Numbered from the stretch's first letter, positions 10,001-19,088 are shown. The stretch is DNA of 64,000 bases from Mycoplana azooxidifex (GCF_014196765.1 NZ_JACIEE010000011.1:1-64000), one strand, 5' to 3'. Numbers and translations: made by a program. The notes: generated by a model from the sequence alone, not told the origin.

Positions 10001-10828
10001 GTCGGGGCGACGCTGGGTGACGAGCCGCATCCAGCCGCCCGCAACCGTGCGGCTGACGCGCTCGAACAAAGGCAGTTCGTATTCATCGAGCCGCTGCCGG
10101 ATCCAGTCTTCCCTGGCACCGTCCCCCTCGTCATCTTCCCCGTCCGGCGCCTCGACCTCGTACAGCGCCTCCAGCAGCGCGCGCACGGTGACGTCCGCGT
10201 CGCCAACCTCGCCCAGAAGCGCCGTGTAGAAGGCGCGCATCACCTGGTTGGCGTGGGTCAGCTGGCCGGACCGATCGTAGATCGCAACCCCCGTCCCGAT
10301 CGCATCCAGCAGGTCCTCCGCCGAGGCGGTGCCTGCGTCTTCCCTCGGCGGCTCGACTGAGACCTTCGGGAGCGCGGCGACACCAGCCGTCTCGGGCACA
10401 CCGGAAAAGGCGATGCCCGCTCCCTGCGCCAGCACGTCGAGCCGGTTGGCAAGCGATTCCGTCGCCGGCAGGAAAGTGCCGACCACGATCGACAGCTCCG
10501 GCGACAGCTTCTGTCGCCGCATCGATATGACGAATGAGGAGGCGCTGGCCCCGTGATGATAGCGGGCCGTCTCGTCGCTTCCGAAAACAAGGCAGCGGCG
10601 CTCGTGCTCGTGCCTGTCCTCGTGGCCGTCGCACTCGTCGATCTCCTCGCCGCTGCGGCCGACGACCTCGTTCTTCGACAAGCCGAAGAGCTCGCAGAAG
10701 GCGTCGTTGACGGCGAGATAGCGCATCTCGCTGCCCTTGATGTAGGCCGGCGATTTCTGCGCCCGAATCGCGTCGCGGGCGGCAAGCAAAAGATCGTCTC
10801 GTATGTCAGCCACGCCGGCGCTTTCCAA
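7100..10828 (-). CDS. Multi-PAS hybrid sensor histidine kinase with two receivers
   Basis: About 1,240 residues with no obvious membrane segment. Several PAS-type sensor regions fill residues ~20-690. They are followed by HisKA with MSHEIRTPMNG (phospho-His near 715), HATPase_c with NLVGNAVKFT, and two receiver domains. Receiver 1 (about 950-1075) looks degenerate: it has one acidic residue where the usual pair is expected (LVADRSD), although VIVDRN and the MKP lysine remain. Receiver 2 is intact (VAEDNEVN, LMDVSMP with Asp near 1159, LTKPI). The frame opens at a TTG (10828); a GTG at 10813 with GGAAAG 7 nt upstream is an equally good start. No cognate regulator is adjacent. Confidence 0.88.
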   Translation of the reverse strand: MESAGVADIRDDLLLAARDAIRAQKSPAYIKGSEMRYLAVNDAFCELFGLSKNEVVGRSGEEIDECDGHEDRHEHERRCLVFGSDETARYHHGASASSFVISMRRQKLSPELSIVVGTFLPATESLANRLDVLAQGAGIAFSGVPETAGVAALPKVSVEPPREDAGTASAEDLLDAIGTGVAIYDRSGQLTHANQVMRAFYTALLGEVGDADVTVRALLEALYEVEAPDGEDDEGDGAREDWIRQRLDEYELPLFERVSRTVAGGWMRLVTQRRPDGTLVALRSDVTAMKENEGRLRQQGQEIGLYRALLDELPVATFVRDEKQRLVFANRAFLELTGLAAADVIGKTTHEMFPDQGKEFHAQNQSVLDDGALVEVEAEFHREGGQVIPTIARSYRVISADNHKYLIGSITDTSMLKRREEQLIEARRQAEEIKSDLESIVASLHVGIVVVDESSTIELVNSAFESLWDGALPALTGKPFGALLRFKKEQGETIGTKAGVCDTDHQAWLCRVRDGGFPTREVGYANGRTLIESGQPISGGRSLLTYIDITERREHEREVLETRSALEEVGSLVKDAMAAMGQGLLIIDKDRVELANEALLSMVDISPDLLRPGALVADIVADCRERGIFGFSGDQRVSVEDFRDTLLRDQRASITLVSGRGSWLQMEARPTEHGRIVFVFSDITQLKEREEELRRLVVRAETADKAKSEFLANMSHEIRTPMNGVLGMAELLAKSHLDTRQKTFIDIMVKSGNALLTIINDVLDFSRIDAGQMSLRKAPFNPLEAVEDVATLLAAKAAEKDIELVVRGAAEMPAALLGDAGRFRQIVTNLVGNAVKFTDRGHVRIDMAAQEAEGGRIDITLTVEDTGTGIPEDKLASVFEKFSQVDSSSTRRHEGTGLGLAITHGLVTLFGGSLSVASTVGQGSVFTVTLPFEIDQLSASNTAVPVNLRGARILVADRSDATRSVARELLSEWGFDVTAVANAEEALALLSAASAIDIMVEAVIVDRNIRDGNGRTLIEAIRKEFPETALIAVSTFSGASPQGVLDAFEAEAHLMKPVRAGLLREAVCEVVRTARRRASGQAGPETDGGIVVSIRQPSPAAAAAGEGNVDVLVAEDNEVNQLVFRQLLEGLGIGYEVVANGEEAVQAYQRLKPRVILMDVSMPVMNGHQAARAIRDLEAGTQDRVPIVAVTAHVLDGDRESCLASGMDDYLTKPISTDRLEEMLGRWMDMAAFSAGRRSTLH

Positions 10829-11048
10829 GTGTGGGCAGAAGGAACTCTCCCTCCAGCGAGTAGCACGAAGGATTTGAACAGATGGTTAAGAATCGGTTGC
10901 TTGCGCCGTGGGGTTGCATCGCCACAGCCGCAAATTGCCGAAACTTTGTGCACCTGCCCGCAAGGCGCGGCATGTCGCAAATCGCCCGTCGTCCGGGCCG
11001 TTTCTGTGGCAGGATCAGCAGCATAGAGAACGGCAATCGGGACGGATC

Positions 11049-12641
11049 ATGGGCGACGTCGTAAACCTGGGCTTGAACCACGCACATCAGGCCGCAGAAG
11101 GGCCCGTCGAACGCCGCCGGCGCTCGGGGGGACGCGGAGCCGAGAGGCAAAGAACCGCATCGGCCGGATCGCGGTATCTCAACCTGCGAAACACGATGGC
11201 CTCGTCGAGCGTCCTTTCGGACGACGCCGTGGAGGCCATCCACCAGGCCTCGCTGACGATCCTTGAAGAGATCGGCATGGACGTCATCCTGCCCGAAGCG
11301 CGCGAGCGGATGAAGGCGGCGGGCGCCGACGTCACCCCCGGCACCGATCGCGTGCGCTTCGACCGCGGGCTCATCATGGACATGGTGGCACAGGCGCCGT
11401 CGGGCTTTACGATGCATGCCCGCAACCCGATGCGCAACGTCGAGATCGGCGGTGACAATCTCGTGTTCGCACAGATTGCCTCGGCTCCCTTCGTCGCCGA
11501 CCGCGAGGGCGGCCGGCGCACCGGCAACCAGGAGGATTTCCGCAAGCTCGTCAAGCTCGCCCAGTCCTACGATGTGATCCACACCACCGGCGGCTATCCC
11601 GTCGAGCCCGTCGACCTGCATGCCTCGGTCCGCCACCTCGACTGCCTGTCGGACCTCGTGAAGCTCACCGACAAGGTGTTCCACGTCTATTCGCTCGGCC
11701 GCCAGCGCAATCTCGACGGCATAGAGATCGCCCGTATCGGCCGCGGCATCTCCATGGAACAGATGGAGCGCGAACCCTCGCTCTTCACCATCATCAACAC
11801 GTCGTCGCCGCTCAGGCTCGACGGCCCGATGCTGCAGGGCATCATCGAGATGTCCTCGCGCAACCAGGTCGTCGTCATAACACCGTTCACGCTCGCCGGC
11901 GCGATGGCGCCGGTCACGGTCGCAGGCGCGCTCACCCAGCAGAACGCCGAGGCGCTGGCCGGCATCGCCTTCACCCAGATGGTGCGCAAGGGCGCACCGG
12001 TGATGTATGGCGGCTTTACCTCGAACGTCGACATGAAATCGGGCGCGCCCGCCTTCGGGACCCCGGAATACATGAAGGCCGTGATCGCCGGCGGCCAGTT
12101 GGCGCGCCGCTACAACATTCCCTATCGCACCTCCAACACCAACGCCTCCAACACGCTGGACGCGCAGGCCGCCTACGAATCGGCGTTTTCGCTCTGGGCA
12201 CTGACGCAGGGCGGCGGCAACTTCATCATGCATTCCGCCGGCTGGAGCGAGGGCGGGCTTACGGCGTCGTTCGAGAAGTTCATCCTCGACGTCGACATGC
12301 TGCAGATGGTGGCGGAGTTGCTCACGCCCCTCGACACCAGCCCCGATGCGCTGGGGCTCGATGCGGTGCGCGACGTCGGACCGGGCGGGCACTTCTTCGG
12401 CACGCCCCATACGCTCGCACGTTACGAGACCGCCTTCTATTCCCCGATCCTGTCGGACTGGCGTAACTTCGAGACCTGGTCGGAGGCCGGCCGGCCTACC
12501 ACCTACGACCATGCCAACCGCGTGTTCAAGGAGAAGCTGAACACCTACGAGCGTCCCGCGATCGATCCGGCGGTCGAGGAAGAACTCGACGCCTTCGTGG
12601 CAAGGCGCAAGGAGGAAGGCGGCGTGCCGACGGATTTCTAA
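11049..12641 (+). CDS. MttB-family (non-pyrrolysine) corrinoid methyltransferase
   Basis: A 530-residue trimethylamine-methyltransferase-family protein (COG5598) with LTILEEIGMDV, the core ...TTGGYPVEPVD..., and a ...NTNASNTLDAQAAYES... segment, reading through with no in-frame TAG. Members lacking pyrrolysine are known to include glycine-betaine methyltransferases (MtgB), so quaternary amines are more likely substrates than trimethylamine. No corrinoid protein or activator gene is adjacent. The ATG at 11049 is chosen; the open frame extends upstream but lacks family similarity. It diverges from the histidine kinase gene. Confidence 0.8.
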   Translation: MGDVVNLGLNHAHQAAEGPVERRRRSGGRGAERQRTASAGSRYLNLRNTMASSSVLSDDAVEAIHQASLTILEEIGMDVILPEARERMKAAGADVTPGTDRVRFDRGLIMDMVAQAPSGFTMHARNPMRNVEIGGDNLVFAQIASAPFVADREGGRRTGNQEDFRKLVKLAQSYDVIHTTGGYPVEPVDLHASVRHLDCLSDLVKLTDKVFHVYSLGRQRNLDGIEIARIGRGISMEQMEREPSLFTIINTSSPLRLDGPMLQGIIEMSSRNQVVVITPFTLAGAMAPVTVAGALTQQNAEALAGIAFTQMVRKGAPVMYGGFTSNVDMKSGAPAFGTPEYMKAVIAGGQLARRYNIPYRTSNTNASNTLDAQAAYESAFSLWALTQGGGNFIMHSAGWSEGGLTASFEKFILDVDMLQMVAELLTPLDTSPDALGLDAVRDVGPGGHFFGTPHTLARYETAFYSPILSDWRNFETWSEAGRPTTYDHANRVFKEKLNTYERPAIDPAVEEELDAFVARRKEEGGVPTDF

Positions 12642-12668
12642 ACCGCGCCGTGACCGTCCGTTCGCCCT

Positions 12669-13187
12669 TCACTTGGCGGGCGGCGGCGTGCCTTCCGGAA
12701 AGATGATCGTCAGCACCGGAAAGGTCGGCTTCTCGCCCGGCCCCAGCGGCCCCGGCACCTTGTTTTCGACCGGCTTCAACGATTTGAGGAAGGAGGCGAT
12801 CGCCGCCGCATCCTCCTTCGTCAGCTTGGCAAAGGCGTGCCAGGGCATGATCGGCGCCAGCATCCGCCCGTCCGGCCGCACGCCCGTCTGCAACGCAGTG
12901 ACGATCTGCGCCTCGGTCCAGTCGGCAAGCCCGGTCTTGTCCGGCGTCAGGTTCGGACCTACAAAGGTGCCCTGCGGCATCTGGAAGCCGACATCGGAGC
13001 CGGAGAGATAGGTTTCCGGGGTCGTCTTGCCGAAGAAATATCCGGGCGTGTGACAGTCGTTGCAGCCGCCGAACTGGGCCAGATACTGTCCGCGCTCGAC
13101 CGGCGTTTCCGCGCGGGCAATCCCGACCGAAAAGATCGCCGGACAGCACAGAAGCACTGTCGCGGCGAAGGCGCTCTGCGTTCGCAT
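12669..13187 (-). CDS. Periplasmic monohaem cytochrome c
   Basis: About 172 residues with an N-terminal signal peptide (hydrophobic core AATVLLCCPAIF, cleavage near ARAE) and one haem-binding CNDCH at about residue 43. A likely axial Met lies in MLAPIMPW. The GQYLAQFGGCNDCHTPG start is typical of class I cytochromes attached to alcohol or sugar dehydrogenases, but no dehydrogenase gene is adjacent. The ATG at 13187 is preferred because it gives a compact signal peptide. Confidence 0.85.
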   Translation of the reverse strand: MRTQSAFAATVLLCCPAIFSVGIARAETPVERGQYLAQFGGCNDCHTPGYFFGKTTPETYLSGSDVGFQMPQGTFVGPNLTPDKTGLADWTEAQIVTALQTGVRPDGRMLAPIMPWHAFAKLTKEDAAAIASFLKSLKPVENKVPGPLGPGEKPTFPVLTIIFPEGTPPPAK

Positions 13188-13323
13188 GGGATGATGCTCC
13201 ATCAAGAATGCGCGAACTATAACAAGCGCGTCCGGGAGCCGGCAATTCGTGCAATGGACGTAGGTTTGTCAAAACGAAAGGAGGGCGGCCGGAACGCCGC
13301 CAGCTGCCCCCCCCTGTCGCCAA

Positions 13324-13770
13324 TCAATCGAACATGATCGAGCGCACCGACGAGACGAGCTTGTCCGTCGGCAGGTTGGTGAAGTCCTTGTCGATCTCCG
13401 CCGTGGTCTTTTCCCGGCATTTGGCGCCGAGCATGCTGCGCAGGTCGCCGAGCGTTTGCGGCGCAGCGCAGACGATCAGGCGGTCGAAGGCGCCGGCATC
13501 GGCATAGCCTTCCAGCTTGTGGGCCACTTCCGCGGTGAAGCGCTGCTGCTCGTCGCGCACGGGATCGCTCGTGTATTCCATCGCCGAACGCCCCGGCCCG
13601 TGCGAGGAATAGCTGCGCCCCGGCCTGTCGGTCATGATGTCCTGTACCCTCTTCGGTTCACTCTTGAAGACCTCCTGCTCGGGGCTGCGCCTGTTGTCCT
13701 TGAGGAAATTCACGCCCTTCAACAGGCGGGCCTGGTTACCGTCGGCGGCGAGGATCCAAGTGGTCGTCAT
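13324..13770 (-). CDS. Host-attachment family protein
   Basis: A 148-residue protein of the Host_attach family (first named from Agrobacterium plant attachment). It begins MTTTWILAADGNQARLL and contains DRLIVCAAPQTLGDLRSML near residue 100. The fold resembles eRF1/Pelota-like domains, and the biochemical role is unknown. The ATG at 13770 has AAAGGAG upstream; a longer frame continues without family similarity. Confidence 0.85.
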   Translation of the reverse strand: MTTTWILAADGNQARLLKGVNFLKDNRRSPEQEVFKSEPKRVQDIMTDRPGRSYSSHGPGRSAMEYTSDPVRDEQQRFTAEVAHKLEGYADAGAFDRLIVCAAPQTLGDLRSMLGAKCREKTTAEIDKDFTNLPTDKLVSSVRSIMFD

Positions 13771-14194
13771 GCTTTTCACTCCTTTGGCAGTTGCCGGCGG
13801 CAGCACCTGATGCTGCGGCCTCGGGATGCCACCAGCGGGTGCATCCCATGAGGGCAACGCGAGGCCTGGGTCGAGGTTCCTTGCTTCGTCCGGAACGGCA
13901 GTCATGCTGCACCCGCGAAAACTCGCGCTTGACTTTCAGGTTGAAAAGCACGACATGGGGCCTGTGTAATCCTTCCGGCCGCCGCGTGAGCGAGCCCCGC
14001 ACAGTTCCTGATTGGACTGCGGAAGAAGGAAGAGCGCAAGAGAAATTGTGCCGCCACCCGGCGGGAAACTGCGCCAGACGCCTCTATCAACCCACAAGTT
14101 CCCAATTCACGCGGGGTTCTTGACGCCAAACGATACCGGATCGGCAATGGAGCCGCTCCGGTCGATGCGTTTGGCGCCCCGAAAGGCTATTGCT
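13771..14194. other. Long divergent intergenic region upstream of rhlE
   Basis: About 420 bp between the host-attachment gene and the helicase gene. No coding frame is convincing. A possible promoter (TTGACT near 13931, then a weak -10 about 17 bp on) would give rhlE a long 5' leader, which is common for cold-induced helicase mRNAs. That is an inference. Confidence 0.35.
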
Positions 14195-15637
14195 TTGACC
14201 ACTTTTCATGACCTCGGTCTGTCGAAGAACGTTCTGTCTGCGCTGGAAGCGCTCGGCTTCGACAAGCCAACCCCGATCCAGGAGAAGGCGATTCCGATGG
14301 TTCTCGCCGGCAACGACCTGATCGGTCTTGCCCAGACCGGCACCGGCAAGACGGCCGCCTTCGGCCTGCCGATGATCGAGCGGCTGCTCGCCGAAGACCG
14401 CCGCCCCGACCCGCGCAACATCCGCGCGCTCGTTCTAGCCCCGACCCGCGAACTGGTGAACCAGATCGCCGACAACCTGCGCGATTTCGTCAAGAAGACA
14501 CACCTGCGCGTCGTCACCGTCGTCGGCGGCGCCTCGATCCACAAGCAGTCGCAGATGCTGGAACGCGGCACCGACATTCTCGTCGCAACGCCCGGCCGCC
14601 TGCTCGACCTCGTCTCCCGCAAGTCGGTCACCCTGACGCAGGGCCGCTACCTCGTCCTCGACGAAGCCGACCAGATGCTCGACCTCGGCTTTATCCACGA
14701 CCTGCGCAAGATCTCCAAGCTCGTGCCGAAGAACCGGCAGACGCTGCTATTCTCCGCGACCATGCCGAAGCTGATCGCCGAGCTTGCCGGCGAATACCTG
14801 ACGAACCCGCTGAAGGTCGAAGTGAGCCCTCCGGGCAAGGCTGCCGACAAGGTCGAGCAGTACGTCCACTTCGTCCCCGGCAAGGACCACAAGACGCAGA
14901 TCCTCCGCCAGACGCTCAACGACAATCCGGACGGTCTCGCGCTGATCTTCTCGCGCACCAAGCATGGCGCCGAGAAACTGATGAAGCATCTCGACCACAT
15001 CGGCTTCAAGGCTGCCTCGATCCACGGCAACAAGAGCCAGGGCCAGCGCGAGCGGGCGCTCAAGGCGTTCCGTGACGGCGAGATCCGCGTTCTCGTGGCG
15101 ACCGACGTCGCCGCACGCGGCATCGACATTCCGGGCGTCACCCACGTCTACAACTACGACCTGCCGGAAGTGCCGGACGCCTATGTCCACCGCATCGGCC
15201 GCACCGCCCGCAACGGCCGTGACGGCATTGCGATCGCCTTCTGCGCACCGGAAGACATCCGCCTGCTGCGCGACATCGAGCGGCTGATGGGCATTTCGAT
15301 CGCCGTTGCCAGCGGCGAACCCCCGGTCGGCATGCCCGGCCCCGGCGGCAAGTCCGTCAAGGGTCGCGGCGGCCAGCGCGGCGGCCAGGGCCGTCCGGCC
15401 CGCCCGCAGGGCCAGGGCGCCCGCGGCGGCCAGCAGCGCACCGAGCATCGCGCGCAGTCAGGCAGCCAGTCAGGCGAACGCGGCGACGGCACGGGACAGA
15501 ACCGCCACGCACCGGGCCGCCCCGACCAGAAGCACGCCGAAGGCCGCAACCGCAACCACGCCGGCGGCCGCCCCGGCAACAACGGCAACCGCAACGGCCA
15601 GTCGCGCCGCCAGAACGGCAAGCGCGAACAGGCCTGA
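14195..15637 (+). CDS. rhlE: DEAD-box RNA helicase
   Basis: A DEAD-box helicase of RhlE type with the Q motif (FDKPTPIQ), motif I AQTGTGKTAA, motif Ia PTRELVNQ, motif II DEAD, motif III SAT, motif V TDVAARGID and motif VI HRIGRTARNG. A C-terminal tail of about 130 residues is very rich in Gly, Gln, Arg and Asn and disordered, as in cold-adaptation/RNA-degradosome helicases. A TTG at 14195 with GAAAGG 8 nt upstream matches the family start (TTFHDLGLS). An ATG at 14147 would add 16 residues. Confidence 0.9.
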   Translation: MTTFHDLGLSKNVLSALEALGFDKPTPIQEKAIPMVLAGNDLIGLAQTGTGKTAAFGLPMIERLLAEDRRPDPRNIRALVLAPTRELVNQIADNLRDFVKKTHLRVVTVVGGASIHKQSQMLERGTDILVATPGRLLDLVSRKSVTLTQGRYLVLDEADQMLDLGFIHDLRKISKLVPKNRQTLLFSATMPKLIAELAGEYLTNPLKVEVSPPGKAADKVEQYVHFVPGKDHKTQILRQTLNDNPDGLALIFSRTKHGAEKLMKHLDHIGFKAASIHGNKSQGQRERALKAFRDGEIRVLVATDVAARGIDIPGVTHVYNYDLPEVPDAYVHRIGRTARNGRDGIAIAFCAPEDIRLLRDIERLMGISIAVASGEPPVGMPGPGGKSVKGRGGQRGGQGRPARPQGQGARGGQQRTEHRAQSGSQSGERGDGTGQNRHAPGRPDQKHAEGRNRNHAGGRPGNNGNRNGQSRRQNGKREQA

Positions 15638-15669
15638 GCGCGGCACACGCTGTGAAGTGAACTGAATTG

Positions 15670-15693
15670 CGGCGGGCTTCGGTCCGCCGTTTT
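15670..15693 (+). terminator. Rho-independent terminator of rhlE
   Basis: Stem CGGCGG/CCGCCG with an 8-nt loop, followed by TTTT. It lies 33 bp after the helicase stop codon. Confidence 0.75.
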
Positions 15694-15713
15694 CATTTGG
15701 TCGGGCCTTGCCT

Positions 15714-16349
15714 CTACGCCCCTGCCCGCCGATAGAGGGCCAGCGATCCGGCAAGCGCCAGCAGCGCGCCGCCGCAGATCCGGTCGAGCCAGATGGCGCC
15801 CGACCTGCGCAGCATCCGGACCGCCTGCGCACCCAACAGCGCATAGCCGAACATGACGATGAAATCGATGCCGGCAAAGACGAGCGCAAGCACCAGGTAT
15901 TGCTGAGCCTGCGGCGCCGCCGGATCGATGAATTGCGGCAGGAAGGCCGAGAAGAACAGATAGCCCTTCGGGTTCGTTACCGCGACGAGGAAGCTCTTGA
16001 GGAAGATCGGCCGGGTCGTCCCGATGTCTGTGCCGCCCACCGGCTGCAGCGCGGCGTCGAGCGTGCCCTTCGAACGAAGGAGCATCACGCCGAGGAAGGC
16101 GAGATAGCCTGCGCCGAGCCACTTGACGACCGAAAACCAGAATTCGGACGCGGCAAGCAGAGCCCCGAGGCCGAGCGCGACCGCGCCGATCAGCACGAAG
16201 TCCGACAACACCGCACCGACCATGCCGAGGCAGGCACGTCGCACCCCGAAGCGCGATCCGTTCGAAAGCGCGAGCAGCACCGTTGGTCCCGGCGTCGTGA
16301 TCCCGATGAAGGCAACGAGTGCAAACGCAAATACGGTCGTTCCAACCAT
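15714..16349 (-). CDS. LysE/RhtB-family exporter
   Basis: A 211-residue inner-membrane protein with about six hydrophobic segments and the LysE/RhtB signature ITTPGPTVLLALSNGSRFG near residue 17, then NPKGYLFFSAFLPQF near residue 127. Members export amino acids such as homoserine, threonine or lysine, and the substrate here is not predictable. It converges with rhlE, from which it is separated by a terminator. Confidence 0.85.
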   Translation of the reverse strand: MVGTTVFAFALVAFIGITTPGPTVLLALSNGSRFGVRRACLGMVGAVLSDFVLIGAVALGLGALLAASEFWFSVVKWLGAGYLAFLGVMLLRSKGTLDAALQPVGGTDIGTTRPIFLKSFLVAVTNPKGYLFFSAFLPQFIDPAAPQAQQYLVLALVFAGIDFIVMFGYALLGAQAVRMLRRSGAIWLDRICGGALLALAGSLALYRRAGA

Positions 16350-16487
16350 GTCGGCTCCCCCGTCCGGATATGCTCCACTCCCGCCGCCGTCCGGACACCG
16401 CGGTCGCCCGGATGCGGCATCCGGCCGCCGCAGAGTACGGAATTTTGCCGTGACTGCAACTGCCGGTGGCGGCCCGCCTGAGCCGCC

Positions 16488-17378
16488 CTACTCCGCCGGC
16501 GCCGCCTGCCGTTGCTTGCGGTTGGCGAGGTAGACGCCGGCGATGACGACGAGCGTGCCGAGGATCATCGGCAGCGTCAGTTCCTCGCCGAAGATGATGG
16601 CTGCCTGGACGGATGCGAGCGGCGGCACGAGGTAGATCAGTGCGGCGGCACGCGACACCTGGCCGCGGCGCAGCAGGTAGAGCAGCAGCAGGATCGCCCC
16701 CATCGAGATGCCGACGACCGACCACAGGAGGAGCGCTATGAACCCGAAGGAAAGCTCCACCCGGAACGGCTCCAGGGCGAGTGCGAAGGGCAGCGTGACG
16801 GCGGCCGCACCGACATATTGCAGCGTTGCGATCGCCCTGAGGTCGCCGGTCTGCAGGTGCTGCTTCTGGTAGATCGTGCCGTAGGTCACCGAGACCATGC
16901 CGATCACGTTCATGATCACCGGGAACACCGGGATCTCCGATTGCCCCGTGCCCAGGAGCTTGGGCACGACGGCGATGGCGACGCCGGCAAAGCCGAGGCA
17001 GATACCGCTCTTCTGCAGCGGCGACAGCCTCTCGCCGATGAAATACGGCGCGGCCAGCGCCGTCATCAGCGGCTGCAGCGCGGCGATGATGCCCGAAAGC
17101 GCTGCCGGCACCCCGTGCGCGATCGCCCACCAGACCGTGCCCAGATAGAAGCCGTGCAGGAAGGCGCCCGAGATCATCGCGTGCACGATCGCCGACCGCC
17201 CCTTCGGCCACCGCACGCCGGCGACCCAACAGACGGCGGCAAAGAGGAGTGCTGCGGTGATATAGCGCACGACGAGGAAGGTCAGCGGATCGGAATAGAT
17301 GCCGCCATACTTCGCCGCCACCCAGCCGGAGGACCAGAGCAGCACGAAAAGGGCCGGAGCGATGCGGTCGAGGGTCAT
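16488..17378 (-). CDS. EamA/DMT-family transporter
   Basis: A 296-residue inner-membrane protein with ten predicted helices in two EamA repeats: ALFVLLWSSGWVAAKYG at the start, VPAALSGIIAALQPLMTAL in the first repeat, and LPMILGTLVVIAGVYLANR at the end. DMT carriers export metabolites, and the substrate is unknown. The ATG at 17378 begins the first helix directly; the frame continues far upstream but adds an unlikely N-terminus. Confidence 0.85.
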   Translation of the reverse strand: MTLDRIAPALFVLLWSSGWVAAKYGGIYSDPLTFLVVRYITAALLFAAVCWVAGVRWPKGRSAIVHAMISGAFLHGFYLGTVWWAIAHGVPAALSGIIAALQPLMTALAAPYFIGERLSPLQKSGICLGFAGVAIAVVPKLLGTGQSEIPVFPVIMNVIGMVSVTYGTIYQKQHLQTGDLRAIATLQYVGAAAVTLPFALALEPFRVELSFGFIALLLWSVVGISMGAILLLLYLLRRGQVSRAAALIYLVPPLASVQAAIIFGEELTLPMILGTLVVIAGVYLANRKQRQAAPAE

Positions 17379-17673
17379 GAGGGCTGCGGACTGCCTTGCG
17401 GGATCGAAGGCGCCAGCGTTAGGGCGCTGCCACCCGATGGTCAAAGCAATATTCTTGATCGTTAGGTTCAGCCATGCTGCGCCGGCGGCATTTGCATTTT
17501 TATTGAGCAGCCAGGGCCGCACGGTAGGACAACGACAAGCTGCCCCGGCGGAACCGAACGCATGCAATTGCCGTTTGTTTGCGCCCGGCAGATTTTTGCA
17601 TGCCGATTGAGCACGGTTCTTGCATTGCCCAGGACGTTGTACTCAAATGGCGAGAAAATTGGGGAACACGCCG

Positions 17674-19083
17674 TTGGCATTTGATGAAATGATGAACGCG
17701 GACTCCAGTCCGCGCCGGCCGTACAAAGACTACCATGAATGGTACTCCAGTCAGGATCGGGCCCGCCTGATCACCAAGTCCAGGGACGCCGAGAACATCT
17801 TTCGCAAGACCGGTATCACCTTCGCCGTCTACGGCCACGCCGATAGCTCCGAAAAACTCATCCCCTTCGATCTCATCCCCCGCATCATTTCCGGCCGCGA
17901 GTGGCGTAAGCTGGCCCAGGGCATCGAGCAGCGGGTGATCGCGCTGAACGCCTTCCTGGACGACATCTACCACAAGCAGGAGATCATCCGCGCCGGGCGC
18001 ATCCCGCGCCAGCTGATCGAGAAGAACGAGACCTTCCTGCCGCAGATGATCGGCTTCAAGCCGCCGGGCGGCGTCTACACCCATATCGTCGGCACCGATA
18101 TCGTCCGCACCGGCGAGGACCAGTTCTACGTGCTGGAGGACAATGCGCGCACGCCGTCGGGCGTCAGCTACATGCTGGAAAACCGCGAAACCATGATGCA
18201 AATGTTTCCGGAGCTGTTCCACCAGAACAAGGTCCGCCCGGTCCAGAACTATCCGAACCTCTTGCGCCAGAGCCTCGCATCGCTGGCCCCGCCCGGCTGC
18301 AGCGGCCGGCCGCGCGTCGCAGTCCTCACGCCCGGCATCTACAACTCCGCCTACTATGAGCATGCCTTCCTCGCCGACCAGATGGGCGTGGAGCTGGTGG
18401 AGGGATCGGACCTGCGCGTCATCGACGGCAAGGTGAAGATGCGCACCACCCGCGGCTACGAGGCGATCGACGTGCTCTACCGCCGCGTCGACGACGACTT
18501 CCTCGATCCCCTCACCTTCCGTCCCGAATCTGCGCTGGGCATTCCCGGCATCATGGACGTCTATCGCTCCGGCAACATCACCATCGCCAACGCGCCCGGC
18601 ACCGGCATCTGCGACGACAAGGCGATCTATTCCTACATGCCGGAGATCGTCGAGTTCTATACCGGCCGCAAGGCGATACTGGAGAACGTGCCGACCTGGC
18701 GCTGTTCGGAGCCGGACAGCCTGAAATACGTGCTCGAACATCTGGAAGAGCTCGTGGTGAAGGAGGTGCACGGCTCGGGCGGCTATGGCATGCTGGTCGG
18801 ACCGACGGCAACGAAGCGGGAGCGTGCGCTCTTCGCCGACAAGCTGAAGGCCAGGCCGGGCAGCTACATCGCCCAGCCGACGCTGTCGCTCTCCACCGTC
18901 CCCATCCTGGTCAACAAGGGCGTGGCGCCCCGCCACGTCGACCTGCGCCCCTATGTGCTCGTCTCCGACAAGGTGCAGATCATCCCCGGTGGCCTGACGC
19001 GCGTCGCGCTGAAGGCCGGATCGCTCGTTGTCAATTCGAGCCAGGGCGGCGGCACCAAGGACACCTGGGTTCTGGAGGACTGA
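17674..19083 (+). CDS. Circularly permuted ATP-grasp type 2 protein
   Basis: About 469 residues of the CP_ATPgrasp_2 (DUF404/DUF407) family, with VLEDNARTPSGVSYMLENR, PGIYNSAYYEHAFLADQMG and VKEVHGSGGYGMLVG. ATP-grasp enzymes make amide or ester bonds through acyl-phosphates, and the family is predicted to be peptide-forming. A TTG at 17674 has GGGGA 8 nt upstream and gives the family start AFDEMM; an ATG at 17647 is the alternative. The next gene (alpha-E) begins 6 bp after the stop and a transglutaminase gene follows, so the three form a conserved operon. Confidence 0.85.
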   Translation: MAFDEMMNADSSPRRPYKDYHEWYSSQDRARLITKSRDAENIFRKTGITFAVYGHADSSEKLIPFDLIPRIISGREWRKLAQGIEQRVIALNAFLDDIYHKQEIIRAGRIPRQLIEKNETFLPQMIGFKPPGGVYTHIVGTDIVRTGEDQFYVLEDNARTPSGVSYMLENRETMMQMFPELFHQNKVRPVQNYPNLLRQSLASLAPPGCSGRPRVAVLTPGIYNSAYYEHAFLADQMGVELVEGSDLRVIDGKVKMRTTRGYEAIDVLYRRVDDDFLDPLTFRPESALGIPGIMDVYRSGNITIANAPGTGICDDKAIYSYMPEIVEFYTGRKAILENVPTWRCSEPDSLKYVLEHLEELVVKEVHGSGGYGMLVGPTATKRERALFADKLKARPGSYIAQPTLSLSTVPILVNKGVAPRHVDLRPYVLVSDKVQIIPGGLTRVALKAGSLVVNSSQGGGTKDTWVLED

Positions 19084-19088
19084 GCACC

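Noticed and set aside
8621-10360. 579-codon plus-strand open frame
   Set aside because: It is antisense to the hybrid histidine kinase, with no recognisable domain.
11049-12641. Pyrrolysine-containing trimethylamine methyltransferase
   Set aside because: The frame is open throughout with no in-frame TAG, and no pyl genes are nearby, so the non-pyrrolysine branch is the better call.
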